A stretch of DNA of 64,000 bases from Butyricicoccus_A sp963601915 (GCA_963601915.1 CAVCGL010000004.1:62001-126000), one strand, 5' to 3'; numbered from the stretch's first letter, positions 44,620 through 53,851 are shown. A program made the numbers and translations. Notes: generated by a model not told the origin, from the sequence alone.

Positions 44620-45270
44620 ATGCAAATCAAGCAATTTGTGGTAGGCGATGTCGCTACCAACTGTTATCTTGTCTGGGATGAAACATCACACGAGGGCGCA
44701 ATTGTCGATCCGGGTGATCGCGCAGAACAGCTCATCCAGACCATACAAGAAGAACACGTTCAGCTGAAATATATTCTGCTGACCCATGCCCATTTTGACC
44801 ATATTCTCGCAGTTGGAGCCATCAAGCGTGCGACAGGTGCACAGGTCGTTGTCAGCAAGCAGGATGAATACCTGCTCGACGCCAACGCAGCACTGTCGCC
44901 GTTTGGCGCATATGGCAGACAGCTGATGAGCCGATTTGATTTTCCCGGCGCAGATATTTGGGCGGAAGAAGGCACAACGGTTTCGTTTGGCGGCATGACA
45001 GCGACGTATTACAGCACACCGGGACACACGCCCGGCTCGTGTGTGATTCGCTTGGACGATGTGGTATTGTTTACCGGCGACACACTGTTCCGTGAAAACT
45101 GCGGCAGAACCGATCTGCCGGGCGGCAGCTGGAATGATATGCTCCGTTCGCTGAAAAAGCTGCATGATATGCCGGGAGATTTCCGTGTTCTGCCGGGACA
45201 TGAGGGCTTGTCTACACTGGAGCACGAACGGCAGCACAATCCGTATATGATTGAGGCAGTCGGCAGATGA
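44620..45270 (+). CDS. MBL-fold metallo-hydrolase (glyoxalase II-like)
   Basis: 216 residues. Zinc ligands are in THAHFDH (55-61), with further ligands in STPGHTPGSC, FTGDTLF and LPGHE. This is the short YqgX/GloB-like group, related to hydroxyacylglutathione hydrolase but without the C-terminal glutathione domain. The substrate is unknown; a thioester such as a bacillithiol-like or CoA-linked compound is possible. It overlaps hemZ by 4 bp (ATGA). Confidence 0.92.
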   Translation: MQIKQFVVGDVATNCYLVWDETSHEGAIVDPGDRAEQLIQTIQEEHVQLKYILLTHAHFDHILAVGAIKRATGAQVVVSKQDEYLLDANAALSPFGAYGRQLMSRFDFPGADIWAEEGTTVSFGGMTATYYSTPGHTPGSCVIRLDDVVLFTGDTLFRENCGRTDLPGGSWNDMLRSLKKLHDMPGDFRVLPGHEGLSTLEHERQHNPYMIEAVGR

Positions 45271-46751
45271 TTTATACCATACAAGGTCTGGAAAATGACC
45301 ATCCTGTTCGGGAAATGCTGTACAATCTGCTGCCGACAGAGATTCCAGAGCGCGCAGACATTGCACCGGATGACACGGATGCGTTGGGCGTTTGTGTCGA
45401 ACAAATTGGCATGGAACACTGCATCCGCGTGTGCTGTGTGCGACAGGGAAAACAGGTGTGTGCGGAACGGCGTGCACCGATTTCTGATGATGCCGAGCAA
45501 ACCAAACGTGCCCGCACCCATGCGGTCAAAACCGCCATTTTTGAAGCAGTATCTCCCTTTTTAGATACCGTGCCGGAATGGGGATCGCTAACCGGTGTGC
45601 GACCGGCGAAGTTCGCGCGGAGTTTTATGGAACAGGGCTATACACCGGCACAGGTGGCAAAGCTGATGACAGAGACCTATCATGTCTCGGCGGCGCGGCG
45701 CGCGCTGGCCATCCGCTCCGCAGGCATCGCCATGGATTTGAAAGAGAAAATCCATCCGAATGATATTTCCATTTATATCGGCATTCCGTTCTGTCCATCT
45801 CGATGTAGCTATTGTTCGTTTGTCAGCCATTCAATTGAAAAAGCAGGCAAGCTGATGGCAGAGTATTTGGATACCCTGTGCGGGGAAATTGTACACACGG
45901 GAGAAATTCTCAAGCAGGCAGGGCTGCGCATCGTCACGATTTACATCGGCGGCGGCACGCCGACCACATTTTCGGCGCAGCAGATGGATCGTCTGCTCCA
46001 GACGGTACATCAGTCCTTTGACTTGCAGGCGCTGGAGGAATTCACGGTGGAAGCCGGCAGACCGGATACGATCACACGGGAAAAGCTGCTTGTGCTCAAG
46101 AAACACGGCGTAGATCGCATTTCCATCAACCCGCAGTCCATGAACGATGCGGTATTGGAAGGCATTGGACGCCATCACAGCGCACAGGATGTGCTGGATC
46201 GCTATCAGACAGCGCGGGAAGTGGGCTTTTCTGCCATCAATATGGATACGATTGCAGGACTGGACGGCGATACGCCGGAGAGCTTTGCGCATACCATAGA
46301 CACTCTGCTCGCGTTACATCCGGAAAATATCACCGTGCATACGCTGGCGGCAAAACGCGGCGCCGATCAGCATGACCGCGCACACAATGCGCAAAAACAG
46401 GAAACGGTACGTCAGATGCTGGAAATTGCATCGAAAAAGCTGACGGCGGCAGGATATGCGCCGTATTATCTGTATCGGCAGAAGTTTATGGCGGGTGGCT
46501 TTGAAAATGTCGGCTGGTGTAAGATGGGGTATGAATGCAAGTACAATGTCTACATGATGGAGGAATTGCAAACCATCGTTTCGCTCGGTGCAGGCGGCGT
46601 GACCAAACTGCTGGGCACAGACGGAAGAAAAATCCGGCGTATCAGCAATCCGAAATATCCATATGAATACAATGTTTCATTAGAACGAATCAATGCAGGC
46701 AAACAGGCGATTCTGGATTGGGCAAAATCCGGCGTCACGTTGCCAGACTGA
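45267..46751 (+). CDS. hemZ: coproporphyrinogen dehydrogenase HemZ (radical SAM)
   Basis: 494 residues. An N-terminal extension of about 160 residues, characteristic of HemZ, precedes the radical SAM domain with C176, C180 and C183 (PFCPSRCSYC). YIGGGTPTTFS and TVEAGRPDTI follow, as in the HemN family. HemZ is named as an oxygen-independent coproporphyrinogen III oxidase; no other haem gene is in the window, so the activity here is uncertain. HemW-like proteins are shorter, which argues for HemZ. Confidence 0.93.
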   Translation: MIYTIQGLENDHPVREMLYNLLPTEIPERADIAPDDTDALGVCVEQIGMEHCIRVCCVRQGKQVCAERRAPISDDAEQTKRARTHAVKTAIFEAVSPFLDTVPEWGSLTGVRPAKFARSFMEQGYTPAQVAKLMTETYHVSAARRALAIRSAGIAMDLKEKIHPNDISIYIGIPFCPSRCSYCSFVSHSIEKAGKLMAEYLDTLCGEIVHTGEILKQAGLRIVTIYIGGGTPTTFSAQQMDRLLQTVHQSFDLQALEEFTVEAGRPDTITREKLLVLKKHGVDRISINPQSMNDAVLEGIGRHHSAQDVLDRYQTAREVGFSAINMDTIAGLDGDTPESFAHTIDTLLALHPENITVHTLAAKRGADQHDRAHNAQKQETVRQMLEIASKKLTAAGYAPYYLYRQKFMAGGFENVGWCKMGYECKYNVYMMEELQTIVSLGAGGVTKLLGTDGRKIRRISNPKYPYEYNVSLERINAGKQAILDWAKSGVTLPD

Positions 46752-46761
46752 GGAAAAATAC

Positions 46762-47682
46762 ATGTTTCATGTAAAGATAAACGAAATCAACGAACGCTGT
46801 CGGCGCGATCCGGCGGCATTTGTTGCACAATCCGAACAAAGCTATACCAATGTCATTGAGAGCATTGCTGATTGTATCTGCGAAAATCAATATGACCGTA
46901 CCATTTTGCTGCTCAACGGTCCATCATCCAGCGGTAAGACGACAACCTCTCATCGCATTCGAGATGCCATTGAACGCAGAGGTGTTCCCTCTTATGCCAT
47001 CTCAATGGATGATTACTACTTGAGCCGCGACAGCTACATTGTTCCAAAGGATGAAGAGGGACACGACGATTTAGAGTCTCCGCTATGTATGGATTTGCCG
47101 CTGCTCAGTGACCATTTGGCAGCGTTGGTGCGCGGTGAGACGATCGAAGTGCCGACGTATGATTTTATGCATCACGTGCGGACGGAGGAAGTCAAAGAAG
47201 TCAAGTTGGAAAAGGGCGAAATTGCCGTCATCGAAGGCATTCATGCGCTCAATGAGGTGCTGATGGCGAAGGTGCGCGAGTCGTCTATTTCCGTGTATAT
47301 GGCAGTGGGCACCCAGTTGATTCTGGAGAATGATTGGCGTCTGGCACCGCATGTGCTGCGTTTTGTACGCCGCGCCATTCGAGACAAAAACTTCCGCGAT
47401 GCACCGGTACCGGAGACGATCAACATGTGGCGCTCGGTGCGGCGCGGAGAACGATTGTACATCCGTCCGTATATTCCATCTGCGGATTTTATCGTCAATA
47501 CGTATCTGCCATATGAGGACTGTATTTTGATGAATCAGCTCAAGCATGATGCCGCGCCGTATCATCAAGAAATGATAGACGCAGGATTAGAGGATTTGGT
47601 GCGGGCACTGGATCAATTTGAAGAGATCCACGACCTCAGCCTGATTCCAGACAATTCAATCATGCACGAATTTATTGGATGA
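46762..47682 (+). CDS. uridine kinase-like P-loop kinase
   Basis: 306 residues from the ATG at 46762 (AGGAAAAATAC ahead). P-loop NGPSSSGKTT (52-61), SMDDYYLSR (substrate Asp), YDFMHHVRTEE and VIEGIHAL (Walker B) place it in the uridine kinase/phosphoribulokinase group, in the long form that often follows hemZ. Some long forms carry a TGS domain; this one lacks it. The start lies 10 bp after hemZ. Uridine phosphorylation is likely but not proven. Confidence 0.9.
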   Translation: MFHVKINEINERCRRDPAAFVAQSEQSYTNVIESIADCICENQYDRTILLLNGPSSSGKTTTSHRIRDAIERRGVPSYAISMDDYYLSRDSYIVPKDEEGHDDLESPLCMDLPLLSDHLAALVRGETIEVPTYDFMHHVRTEEVKEVKLEKGEIAVIEGIHALNEVLMAKVRESSISVYMAVGTQLILENDWRLAPHVLRFVRRAIRDKNFRDAPVPETINMWRSVRRGERLYIRPYIPSADFIVNTYLPYEDCILMNQLKHDAAPYHQEMIDAGLEDLVRALDQFEEIHDLSLIPDNSIMHEFIG

Positions 47683-47709
47683 AAAACTCACCCAGAGAGG
47701 AGCATTTCT

Positions 47710-48108
47710 ATGGACAAGACGAACTTTTTTGAAAAAGCAAAGGTGTCGGCGGAAATTCTGTCGGCCCGTACCGGCGTGACTGCGGCAAAGGCAGCGGACG
47801 CCGCAGGCAAGACTGCGGTGAATATGCTCAACGCGACCAAGTTGAATTTGCAGATTTTCGACCTGAATACAGAAGTGGAAATCCTGTACAAAGAAATCGG
47901 TAAAATGGTCTACAGTGTCCATATAGGCAACGAAGAGGATCAGGCAGCGCTGCAAATTAAGTTGCAGCTCATTGATGAAAAGCTGCAAAAAATGGGCGAA
48001 CTGCAAGCGCAGTTGAACGCAGAGCGTTCCACACAGTTCTGCCCGAATTGCGGCAAGCAGTGCAGAAAAGATGACACATTTTGCAGCCATTGCGGTGCAC
48101 AGCTTTAA
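47710..48108 (+). CDS. small zinc-ribbon protein
   Basis: 132 residues. A helical, Ala-rich segment (1-60) and a coiled-coil stretch (about 60-105) lead to a C-terminal zinc ribbon: CPNCGKQCRKDDTFCSHCG (two CxxC pairs). Such proteins are common in Clostridia with no known role. GAGAGGAGC precedes the ATG. It sits between the udk-like gene and yabM, where B. subtilis has spoVT; it is unrelated to SpoVT. Confidence 0.85.
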   Translation: MDKTNFFEKAKVSAEILSARTGVTAAKAADAAGKTAVNMLNATKLNLQIFDLNTEVEILYKEIGKMVYSVHIGNEEDQAALQIKLQLIDEKLQKMGELQAQLNAERSTQFCPNCGKQCRKDDTFCSHCGAQL

Positions 48109-48179
48109 TCCGTATCCGGCGTAACCTGCGCTTCTAATCCGGCATTCCGTTTCATACCTTGTCTCAGAGGAGGACGGGC

Positions 48180-49523
48180 ATGAAACGGAACAAGGCAAGC
48201 TATGTCAGCGGTGCGGCGGCACTGCTTCTTTCCAGCGTCACGGTCAAGATTCTCGGTGCGCTGTTCAAAATTCCACTGACCAATCTCATCGGAGACAGCG
48301 GCATGGGACTGTTTGCGTTTGCCATGCAGTTTTTCTCGCTGTTATTTGTGATTTCTGCCGCGGGACTTCCGGCGGCACAGGCGCATTTGGTGTCCGAAGC
48401 ATTGGCACTCGGCAGACGAGAACAGGCGAAGGCAATTACTGTGCGAGCAGTATCCGTATTTGCGGTGACTTCTCTGCTATTGTCGCTGGCGCTGGCGGGA
48501 GCCGCACCGATGCTGTGTCGGCTGTTTGGACAGACAGCCGCCGTGCCGTGTTTGCTGCTCATTGCACCGGCAGTGTTTTTGGTGACGGTAGAGGCAGCTC
48601 TGCGCGGCTGGTATCAGGGCACCGGCGATATGATTCCAACAGCCATTTCACAGGTAGCGGAAGCAACCGGAAAGCTCGTCGTCGGTCTGTTTGCAGCGAG
48701 TACTTTGCTGCATGCAGGGTACGGCATCGCAGGCGCAGCAGCCGGTGCGGTATTCGGCGTGACCTGCGGAGAGCTGTTTGCTGTTTTGTATTTGCTGTGG
48801 AGTGTGCGACGCGGTGCTTGGCAAGCGTTTCGCCATCCGCCGAAAGAACAGCATGAGTTTTCTAAACTGGTACAGCTGATGATTCCTGTGACACTGGGAG
48901 CTGCTGTCATGACGGTCTCCGGCTTTTTAGATATGTCTGTCGTATACCGGCGATTGCCGGTGGCGGGCTTTTCTGCCCAAGAAGTTGTCGCGGCGTATGG
49001 CGCGTATACCGGTATGGCATTGACGCTGTTTAATTTGCCGCAGTCGCTTTCCAACGCGGTATCCGTCAGCGTGCTTCCGGCGCTATCAGCTGCGCACGCG
49101 AAAAAACAGGATGGACAGGTAAAACGGCTGCTACGGTCATCCATGGGGCTGACGCTGCTTGTCTGTATCCCTTGCGGCATTGGATTGTTTGTGCTGGCAG
49201 GGCCGCTGTTGCAGCTGTTATTTGCCTCTCAGCCGCACGGCGTGCAGACGGCAACGCCGCTGTTGCGCTTGCTCGGTGTAGCAGAGCCGCTTGTCGGACT
49301 GTCTACCGTTACCATTTCTATTTTGCAGGCGTTTGGACGACCGGATTTGTCGGTGTATGCGATGACTGTGGCCTGTACGGTAAAATTTGCTGTGGGTTTC
49401 TATTTGGCTGGACAGCCGAATGTCAATATCTTAGCATTGCCAATCGGGACGTTGACTTGTTATAGTATTTTGCTGGTCATGAACCTGGCATTTATCGCGC
49501 ATGTACTGCATCCAAGAAGATAG
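48180..49523 (+). CDS. yabM: SpoVB/YabM-like polysaccharide flippase (MVF/MOP family)
   Basis: 447 residues from the ATG at 48180 (AGAGGAGG ahead; a TTG at 48159 is unlikely). About 12-14 membrane segments; VSGAAALLLSSVTVKILGALFKIPLTNLIG is the typical first helix of SpoVB-like proteins, and GWYQGTGDMIPTAISQVAEA is the conserved loop. The family moves lipid-linked wall precursors. The order yabM-mazG-yabO-yabP-yabQ-divIC-yabR after it matches B. subtilis, which supports yabM specifically. Confidence 0.9.
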   Translation: MKRNKASYVSGAAALLLSSVTVKILGALFKIPLTNLIGDSGMGLFAFAMQFFSLLFVISAAGLPAAQAHLVSEALALGRREQAKAITVRAVSVFAVTSLLLSLALAGAAPMLCRLFGQTAAVPCLLLIAPAVFLVTVEAALRGWYQGTGDMIPTAISQVAEATGKLVVGLFAASTLLHAGYGIAGAAAGAVFGVTCGELFAVLYLLWSVRRGAWQAFRHPPKEQHEFSKLVQLMIPVTLGAAVMTVSGFLDMSVVYRRLPVAGFSAQEVVAAYGAYTGMALTLFNLPQSLSNAVSVSVLPALSAAHAKKQDGQVKRLLRSSMGLTLLVCIPCGIGLFVLAGPLLQLLFASQPHGVQTATPLLRLLGVAEPLVGLSTVTISILQAFGRPDLSVYAMTVACTVKFAVGFYLAGQPNVNILALPIGTLTCYSILLVMNLAFIAHVLHPRR

Positions 49524-49544
49524 AACAGAAAGGAAACATGTTTT

Positions 49545-50348
49545 ATGGACTTTGAAATAAAAAAACAATATCATTTTGACGATTTGTTGCAGGTGATGCG
49601 CATCTTACGAAGTGAAGAGGGCTGTATGTGGGATCGGCAGCAGGATCATCACAGCATTCGCCGAGATTTTATTGAAGAGACGTATGAGGTATGTGAGGCA
49701 ATTGACAACGAAGATACCGAACTGCTCAAGGAAGAACTGGGTGATGTGCTGTTCCAAGTTGTTTTTCACACAACCATAGAAGAAGAACAAGGCCATTTTG
49801 ACATGGACGATGTGATCGACGGCATTTGCAAGAAGATGATTTATCGGCATCCGCATGTGTTTAAGGATGTGCAGGTGAATTCGACACAGGATATTTTGAA
49901 CAACTGGGATGATCTCAAAAAAACAGAAAAGCATCAGGAAAGCGTTGCGGACACCATGAACAGTGTGGCGCGTACCCTTCCAGCATTGATTCGCGCGGAA
50001 AAGGTCATGAAAAAGGCGGAAAAGGCTGGCTTTGAGTGGAACAGCGTAGAAAATGCGCTGGACAAAGTGCAAGAGGAATTGGACGAGGTGCGCCGCGCAG
50101 AACACGGAGACGGCGATTTGCCGGAGGAAATCGGTGATTTGCTGTTTGCAGCGGTAAAGGTGGCAAAATTTGCGCAGACCGATCCGGAAGAAGCACTGAA
50201 TCACACAACGGAAAAGTTTATTCACCGGTTTTCCCATGTAGAAGAAGGGGCTGCTGCACAGGGAAAGCAGGTTGGAGATTTAACACTGAATGAAATGCTG
50301 GGGCTTTGGGAAGAGAGTAAAAGGGATGAACAAAAACGAATTGATTGA
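49545..50348 (+). CDS. mazG: nucleoside triphosphate pyrophosphohydrolase MazG
   Basis: 267 residues with two MazG-like modules. The first has the metal motif EETYEVCEAID...LLKEELGDVLFQVVFH (ExxE...ExxD). The second shows EELDEVRRAEHGD...LPEEIGDLLFAAVKV. In B. subtilis the gene at this place (yabN) carries an extra tetrapyrrole methylase domain in front; it is missing here. MazG cleans non-canonical NTPs and may affect alarmone-related responses. It overlaps the HU gene by 23 bp. Confidence 0.95.
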   Translation: MDFEIKKQYHFDDLLQVMRILRSEEGCMWDRQQDHHSIRRDFIEETYEVCEAIDNEDTELLKEELGDVLFQVVFHTTIEEEQGHFDMDDVIDGICKKMIYRHPHVFKDVQVNSTQDILNNWDDLKKTEKHQESVADTMNSVARTLPALIRAEKVMKKAEKAGFEWNSVENALDKVQEELDEVRRAEHGDGDLPEEIGDLLFAAVKVAKFAQTDPEEALNHTTEKFIHRFSHVEEGAAAQGKQVGDLTLNEMLGLWEESKRDEQKRID

Positions 50349-50601
50349 TCGGGTTTCCGATTATACAGGCATGAAGAAAAAGGATGCTTCCTTGGCCACA
50401 ATGGCGGTATTTGCATGTATCGCAGAGGCGCTGGCACAGGAAGAAAAGATCACGATTTCCGGCTTTGGCGTGATGGAAGTACGCCATCGCGCGGCAAGAA
50501 AAGGGCATTTACCGACAGGAAAGCAGGAATTTGACATTCCGGCGATGAAAATTCCGGTATTTCGCCCATCCAAACAATTGAAGGAGAAAATAAACATATG
50601 A
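50326..50601 (+). CDS. hup: HU family DNA-binding protein
   Basis: 91 residues from the ATG at 50326. The start NKNELIDRVSDYTGMKKKDA, the core ITISGFGVMEVRHRAARKGHLPTGK and IPVFRPSKQLKEKIN are a complete HU monomer. The usual RNP(Q/K)TGE arm tip is replaced by GHLPTGKQEFDIPA, with the intercalating Pro kept. HU bends DNA in the nucleoid. Its insertion between mazG and yabO, overlapping both (23 bp and 4 bp), is seen in many Clostridia. Confidence 0.93.
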   Translation: MNKNELIDRVSDYTGMKKKDASLATMAVFACIAEALAQEEKITISGFGVMEVRHRAARKGHLPTGKQEFDIPAMKIPVFRPSKQLKEKINI

Positions 50602-50840
50602 GATTAGATAAATATCTAAAGGTATCTCGCTTGATTAAGCGGAGAACCATCGCAAACGAGGCTTGCGACAATGACCGTATTTTGGTTAATGGCAAGCAGG
50701 CAAAGGCATCGTATCAGGTAAAAGTTGGTGATGTCATTGAAATCACCTTCGGACAGAGAACACTGAAAGTAGAAGTTCTCAATATCGCAGAGCACGTTCT
50801 CAAAAACGATGCTTCGGCACTGTATCGGGAGATCCCATAA
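50598..50840 (+). CDS. yabO: S4 domain RNA-binding protein YabO (RlbA/RqcP type)
   Basis: 80 residues, a lone S4 domain: MRLDKYLKVSRLIKRRTIANEACDNDRILVNGKQAK is diagnostic. In B. subtilis the orthologue works with RqcH on stalled 50S subunits in ribosome quality control, adding Ala tails; the same job is likely here by orthology. The start overlaps the HU stop (ATGA). A strong hairpin follows. Confidence 0.93.
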   Translation: MRLDKYLKVSRLIKRRTIANEACDNDRILVNGKQAKASYQVKVGDVIEITFGQRTLKVEVLNIAEHVLKNDASALYREIP

Positions 50841-50859
50841 CCGTTACAAACGCATAATC

Positions 50860-50895
50860 TAAAGCCCCGACACATAGGATAGTGTCGGGGCTTTC
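50860..50895 (+). terminator. terminator after yabO
   Basis: A perfect 13-bp stem AAAGCCCCGACAC / GTGTCGGGGCTTT. The T run is only TTT, but the stem is strong. It separates the housekeeping genes from the sporulation genes yabP-yabQ. Confidence 0.7.
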
Positions 50896-50917
50896 GGCAT
50901 AGATAGGGGGAGCGTAT

Positions 50918-51199
50918 ATGGAGCGAAACACGGCAGAAAAGCAGGCACTGCCGCACGGTATTTCCCTGCAAGACAGGAAAAAGCTGTCGATCTCTGGCGT
51001 CAGTGATGTTGCGAATTTTGACGAAAACCAAATCATTGTCGCGACAGGTTGGGGGACACTGCTCGTGCGCGGCAGCGATCTGCATGTCGATCAGCTCAGT
51101 TTGGACACCGGGGAACTGCGCATCACGGGTCGCATCGACTGTATGGAGTACGATGACAACAGTGCATCGGGCGGATTTCTTCGCAGGCTGTTCCAATGA
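50918..51199 (+). CDS. yabP: sporulation protein YabP
   Basis: 93 residues with the YabP fold: HGISLQDRKKLSISGVSDVANFDENQIIVATGWGTLLVRGSDLHVDQLSLDTGELRITG. YabP is needed for spore coat/cortex assembly in the mother cell. It overlaps yabQ by 4 bp. AGGGGGAG lies ahead of the ATG. In B. subtilis a SigE promoter drives this pair; no clear SigE site was identified here. Confidence 0.93.
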   Translation: MERNTAEKQALPHGISLQDRKKLSISGVSDVANFDENQIIVATGWGTLLVRGSDLHVDQLSLDTGELRITGRIDCMEYDDNSASGGFLRRLFQ

Positions 51200-51531
51200 A
51201 TGCTGTACAGCTACAATGGTATGGTGTGCTTGCTGCATGTATTTGTGGGTTGGTACTCGGCGCGTTGTACGATGTGTTTTGGCTGATTCGACAGCACTGG
51301 AAATGCGCTGGAGTGACGTTTTTCTTCGATATGCTGTTTTCCATGGCAGGAGGCGCGACGCTGTTTGTGCTTGCCGTCAGCATCTTTCAGCAGCGAATGC
51401 GCGGCTTTTTGCCTGTTTCCATGCTGCTTGGAGGCGTTTTGTGGGAGCTGACAGCGGGACGCTGGGTGCGGCATTTTTGGAAATGGATGCACAGGCGCGC
51501 GGGAACGAGAAAATTTTCAAAAAAATCGTAA
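51196..51531 (+). CDS. yabQ: spore cortex biosynthesis protein YabQ
   Basis: 111 residues with three membrane segments and the hallmark LVLGALYDVFWLIR after helix 1. The C-terminus is basic (WKWMHRRAGTRKFSKKS). YabQ sits in the forespore outer membrane and is required for cortex formation. It is coupled to yabP, and together the two are good evidence for an endospore former. Confidence 0.92.
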   Translation: MNAVQLQWYGVLAACICGLVLGALYDVFWLIRQHWKCAGVTFFFDMLFSMAGGATLFVLAVSIFQQRMRGFLPVSMLLGGVLWELTAGRWVRHFWKWMHRRAGTRKFSKKS

Positions 51532-51605
51532 AAAATAAAAAAAATCCTTTTCTTTTTGCATGTGGTGGTATAGAATAGTATCGTAATCATTGAAGGAGGG
51601 ATTGG

Positions 51606-51896
51606 ATGAGCAAATCAAAAAACAAGAAATTCAGCCTGGTGAGCAAGTTGATTGTTGCCGTTATTGTCGCGGTTGTCGTTGTCAAACCGATTTCTCTCCA
51701 GATTCAGATTCGTGAGCTTCAGCGACAGGTTGAGACGTTGGATGACCAGATCAATCAAGAAGAGACGGTAAATGCAGACCTGAAGAAATCGTTGAACGAG
51801 GGCGTGACCGATGAGTCCATCGCAAAGATTGCTCGTGATGTGCTGGGATATGCATCGCCTGGTGAGCGCGTGTTTATCGACAGCTCGGAGCAGTAA
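51606..51896 (+). CDS. divIC: FtsB/DivIC family septum formation initiator
   Basis: 96 residues. A basic start (KSKNKKFS), a single membrane helix (about 13-30), a heptad coiled coil (LQIQIRELQRQVETLDDQINQEE) and the C-terminal IAKIARDVLGYASPGERVFID are the standard parts. It stabilises the FtsL/DivIB divisome subcomplex. GAAGGAGGG lies ahead of the ATG. Confidence 0.93.
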   Translation: MSKSKNKKFSLVSKLIVAVIVAVVVVKPISLQIQIRELQRQVETLDDQINQEETVNADLKKSLNEGVTDESIAKIARDVLGYASPGERVFIDSSEQ

Positions 51897-51928
51897 CCAA
51901 AAGTATATGGAGGAAACAGTTTAATAGT

Positions 51929-52444
51929 ATGGAGTTGGCTGTAGGAGAAATCATTTCCGGCAAGGTAACCGGAATCACAAAGTTTGGCGCGTTTGTATCG
52001 CTGCCAGAAGGCAAGAGCGGTTTGGTACATATCTCTGAGGTGGATCAGTCATATGTTAGCGACATCCGCGATCATTTGACAGAGGGTCAGGAAGTCAAGG
52101 TGAAGGTCATCGCCATTGACGAAAACGGTCGTGTGAATTTGTCCATCAAAAAGACGCAGCCGCGACAGAACAGCGAGCAGCGTCCGTTCCGCCGCAATAA
52201 CAATCAGAACGGCGGAAATCACAATACCAATACCAACCGCGGAAGCTATCAGAACCGCACAGGCAGCTCCAACGGCGGCAGAAAGTTCCAGCAGCGCCAG
52301 GGTTATGCGCCGCGTCCGGCAGCAAAGGAAGCACCGGCTTCGTTTGAGGATAAGCTCAAGCACTTTATGCAGGACAGCGAGAGCAGAATGGCAGATCTGC
52401 GCCGCAATACCGACAAGAAGAACGGTTCCCGCCGCCGCAAATAA
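51929..52444 (+). CDS. yabR: S1 domain RNA-binding protein YabR
   Basis: 171 residues. Residues 1-75 are one S1 domain (GEIISGKVTGITKFGAFVSLPEGKSGLVHISEV...VNLSIKK). Residues 80-140 are Asn/Gly/Arg-rich and disordered (NNNQNGGNHNTNTNRG), and the end has a short helix and basic tail (GSRRRK). It is an RNA-binding protein, probably ribosome-associated. GGAGG is fourteen bases ahead of the ATG, a long spacing. Confidence 0.92.
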   Translation: MELAVGEIISGKVTGITKFGAFVSLPEGKSGLVHISEVDQSYVSDIRDHLTEGQEVKVKVIAIDENGRVNLSIKKTQPRQNSEQRPFRRNNNQNGGNHNTNTNRGSYQNRTGSSNGGRKFQQRQGYAPRPAAKEAPASFEDKLKHFMQDSESRMADLRRNTDKKNGSRRRK

Positions 52445-52454
52445 CAACACAAAG

Positions 52455-52520
52455 CAAACAGACATGTCGCTCTTTTCGTATTATGCTTCGGGAAGGCGGC
52501 ATTGTCATGTCTGCTTTTTT
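52455..52520 (+). terminator. terminator after yabR
   Basis: AGACATG / CATGTCT with flanking GCA/TGC and a long loop, then T6. A second hairpin, ACCCT-C-CGGC/GCCG-A-AGGGT, lies at 52537-52558 without a T run. The rest of the gap up to 52670 shows no clear gene. Confidence 0.6.
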
Positions 52521-52670
52521 GTACGGGCAAAAAAATACCCTCCGGCGAGCCGAAGGGTGAATGGATTGTGGGGATAAAGATATGAACGGTGCATGGATAG
52601 CAGTTTCCTGCCACCGTGGTTATCGTATCATGATTACCAGAAATTGTCAATTGTTTTTTAAGGAGAAGCA

Positions 52671-53813
52671 ATGATACTTTGCAATGCGAAAATTGTCCCA
52701 ATGGAGGGTGAAATCATCGAAAATAGTTTTCTTTCCGTGGAAAATGGAAAGATTTCCGCTATTGGGTCGATGGAAACTGTGCCGGAAGGCGAACAGATGG
52801 ATGTACATGGCGGATGGATTCTGCCGGGACTCGTGGATGCACACACACATTTGGGATTATTTGAAGACTCTCTCGGATTTGAGGGAGAGGACGGAAATGA
52901 GGATACTGACCCGATTACGCCGCAGCTGCGCGTGATTGACGGCATCAACCCGATGGAGCGCAGCTTTCAGGAGGCGCGCGAGGCGGGCGTGACCTGCTGT
53001 TTGGTATCGCCGGGCAGCTGCAATCCGATTGCCGGACAAATCGCGGCAATTAAGACAGCAGGCCGCCGCATCGACGATATGATCGTCAAACAGCCGTGTG
53101 CAATGAAATTTGCGCTGGGAGAGAACCCAAAATCATGCTATAATGATAAGGATGAGACGCCAGTGACCCGTATGGCGACTGCGGCGCTGATTCGAGAGAC
53201 GTTGTACAAAGCGCAGGAATACGGCAGACAAAAACAGCACGCGGAAGATCCGTCGGATTTACCGGAGTACGATGCCAAATACGAAGCGTTGCTTCCGGTT
53301 TTGGACGGTACGTGTCCGGCGCATTTTCATGCGCACCGTGCAGACGACATGTTTACCGCGCTGCGCATTGCGAAAGAGTTTTCGTTAAAGCCGGTTATTT
53401 TGCATGGAACAGAGGCACATCTCGTTGCGGATATTCTGGCAGAGGAACACGTACCGATTTGTGCAGGGCCATTTTTGACGGATCGCTCGAAACCGGAGCT
53501 GCGTCATCTGACCGAGCAGGCACCGGCGCTGCTGACCCAGGCGGGCATTGAGACTGCAATTACGACGGATCATCCAGAAACGACGCTCAAGCATTTCATG
53601 CAGTGCGTCGTAGCTGCTGTGCAGGCAGGTATGGAGCCACTCGCGGCTCTTCGGGCCGTTACCATCGTTCCGGCTCGTATTGCCGGACTGGATGACAGAA
53701 TCGGCTCGCTGCGTGTCGGCAAGGACGCAGATCTGCTGATTACGAGCGGCGATCCGCTGGATTACCGCACCAAGGTCACAGCCGTATATATTGACGGAAA
53801 ACAGGTGAAATAA
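52671..53813 (+). CDS. amidohydrolase (imidazolonepropionase-like group)
   Basis: 380 residues. The metal site HxH is in GLVDAHTHLG; further ligands are likely in HFHAHRADD, ILHGTEAH and TTDHPE, and the C-terminal composite beta-sandwich domain is marked by IGSLRVGKDADLLITSGDPLD. The group hydrolyses cyclic amides and is common in Clostridia without assigned substrate. AAGGAG lies five bases ahead of the ATG. It is followed by fumarase alpha, with which it is probably co-transcribed. Confidence 0.9.
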   Translation: MILCNAKIVPMEGEIIENSFLSVENGKISAIGSMETVPEGEQMDVHGGWILPGLVDAHTHLGLFEDSLGFEGEDGNEDTDPITPQLRVIDGINPMERSFQEAREAGVTCCLVSPGSCNPIAGQIAAIKTAGRRIDDMIVKQPCAMKFALGENPKSCYNDKDETPVTRMATAALIRETLYKAQEYGRQKQHAEDPSDLPEYDAKYEALLPVLDGTCPAHFHAHRADDMFTALRIAKEFSLKPVILHGTEAHLVADILAEEHVPICAGPFLTDRSKPELRHLTEQAPALLTQAGIETAITTDHPETTLKHFMQCVVAAVQAGMEPLAALRAVTIVPARIAGLDDRIGSLRVGKDADLLITSGDPLDYRTKVTAVYIDGKQVK

Positions 53814-53851
53814 TGCCGCATTTGGCATACAATACAGGAGGATTACACAGA

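Noticed and set aside
52537..52620. Possible structured RNA before the amidohydrolase
   Set aside because: One short hairpin only, with no conserved motif that I can name.
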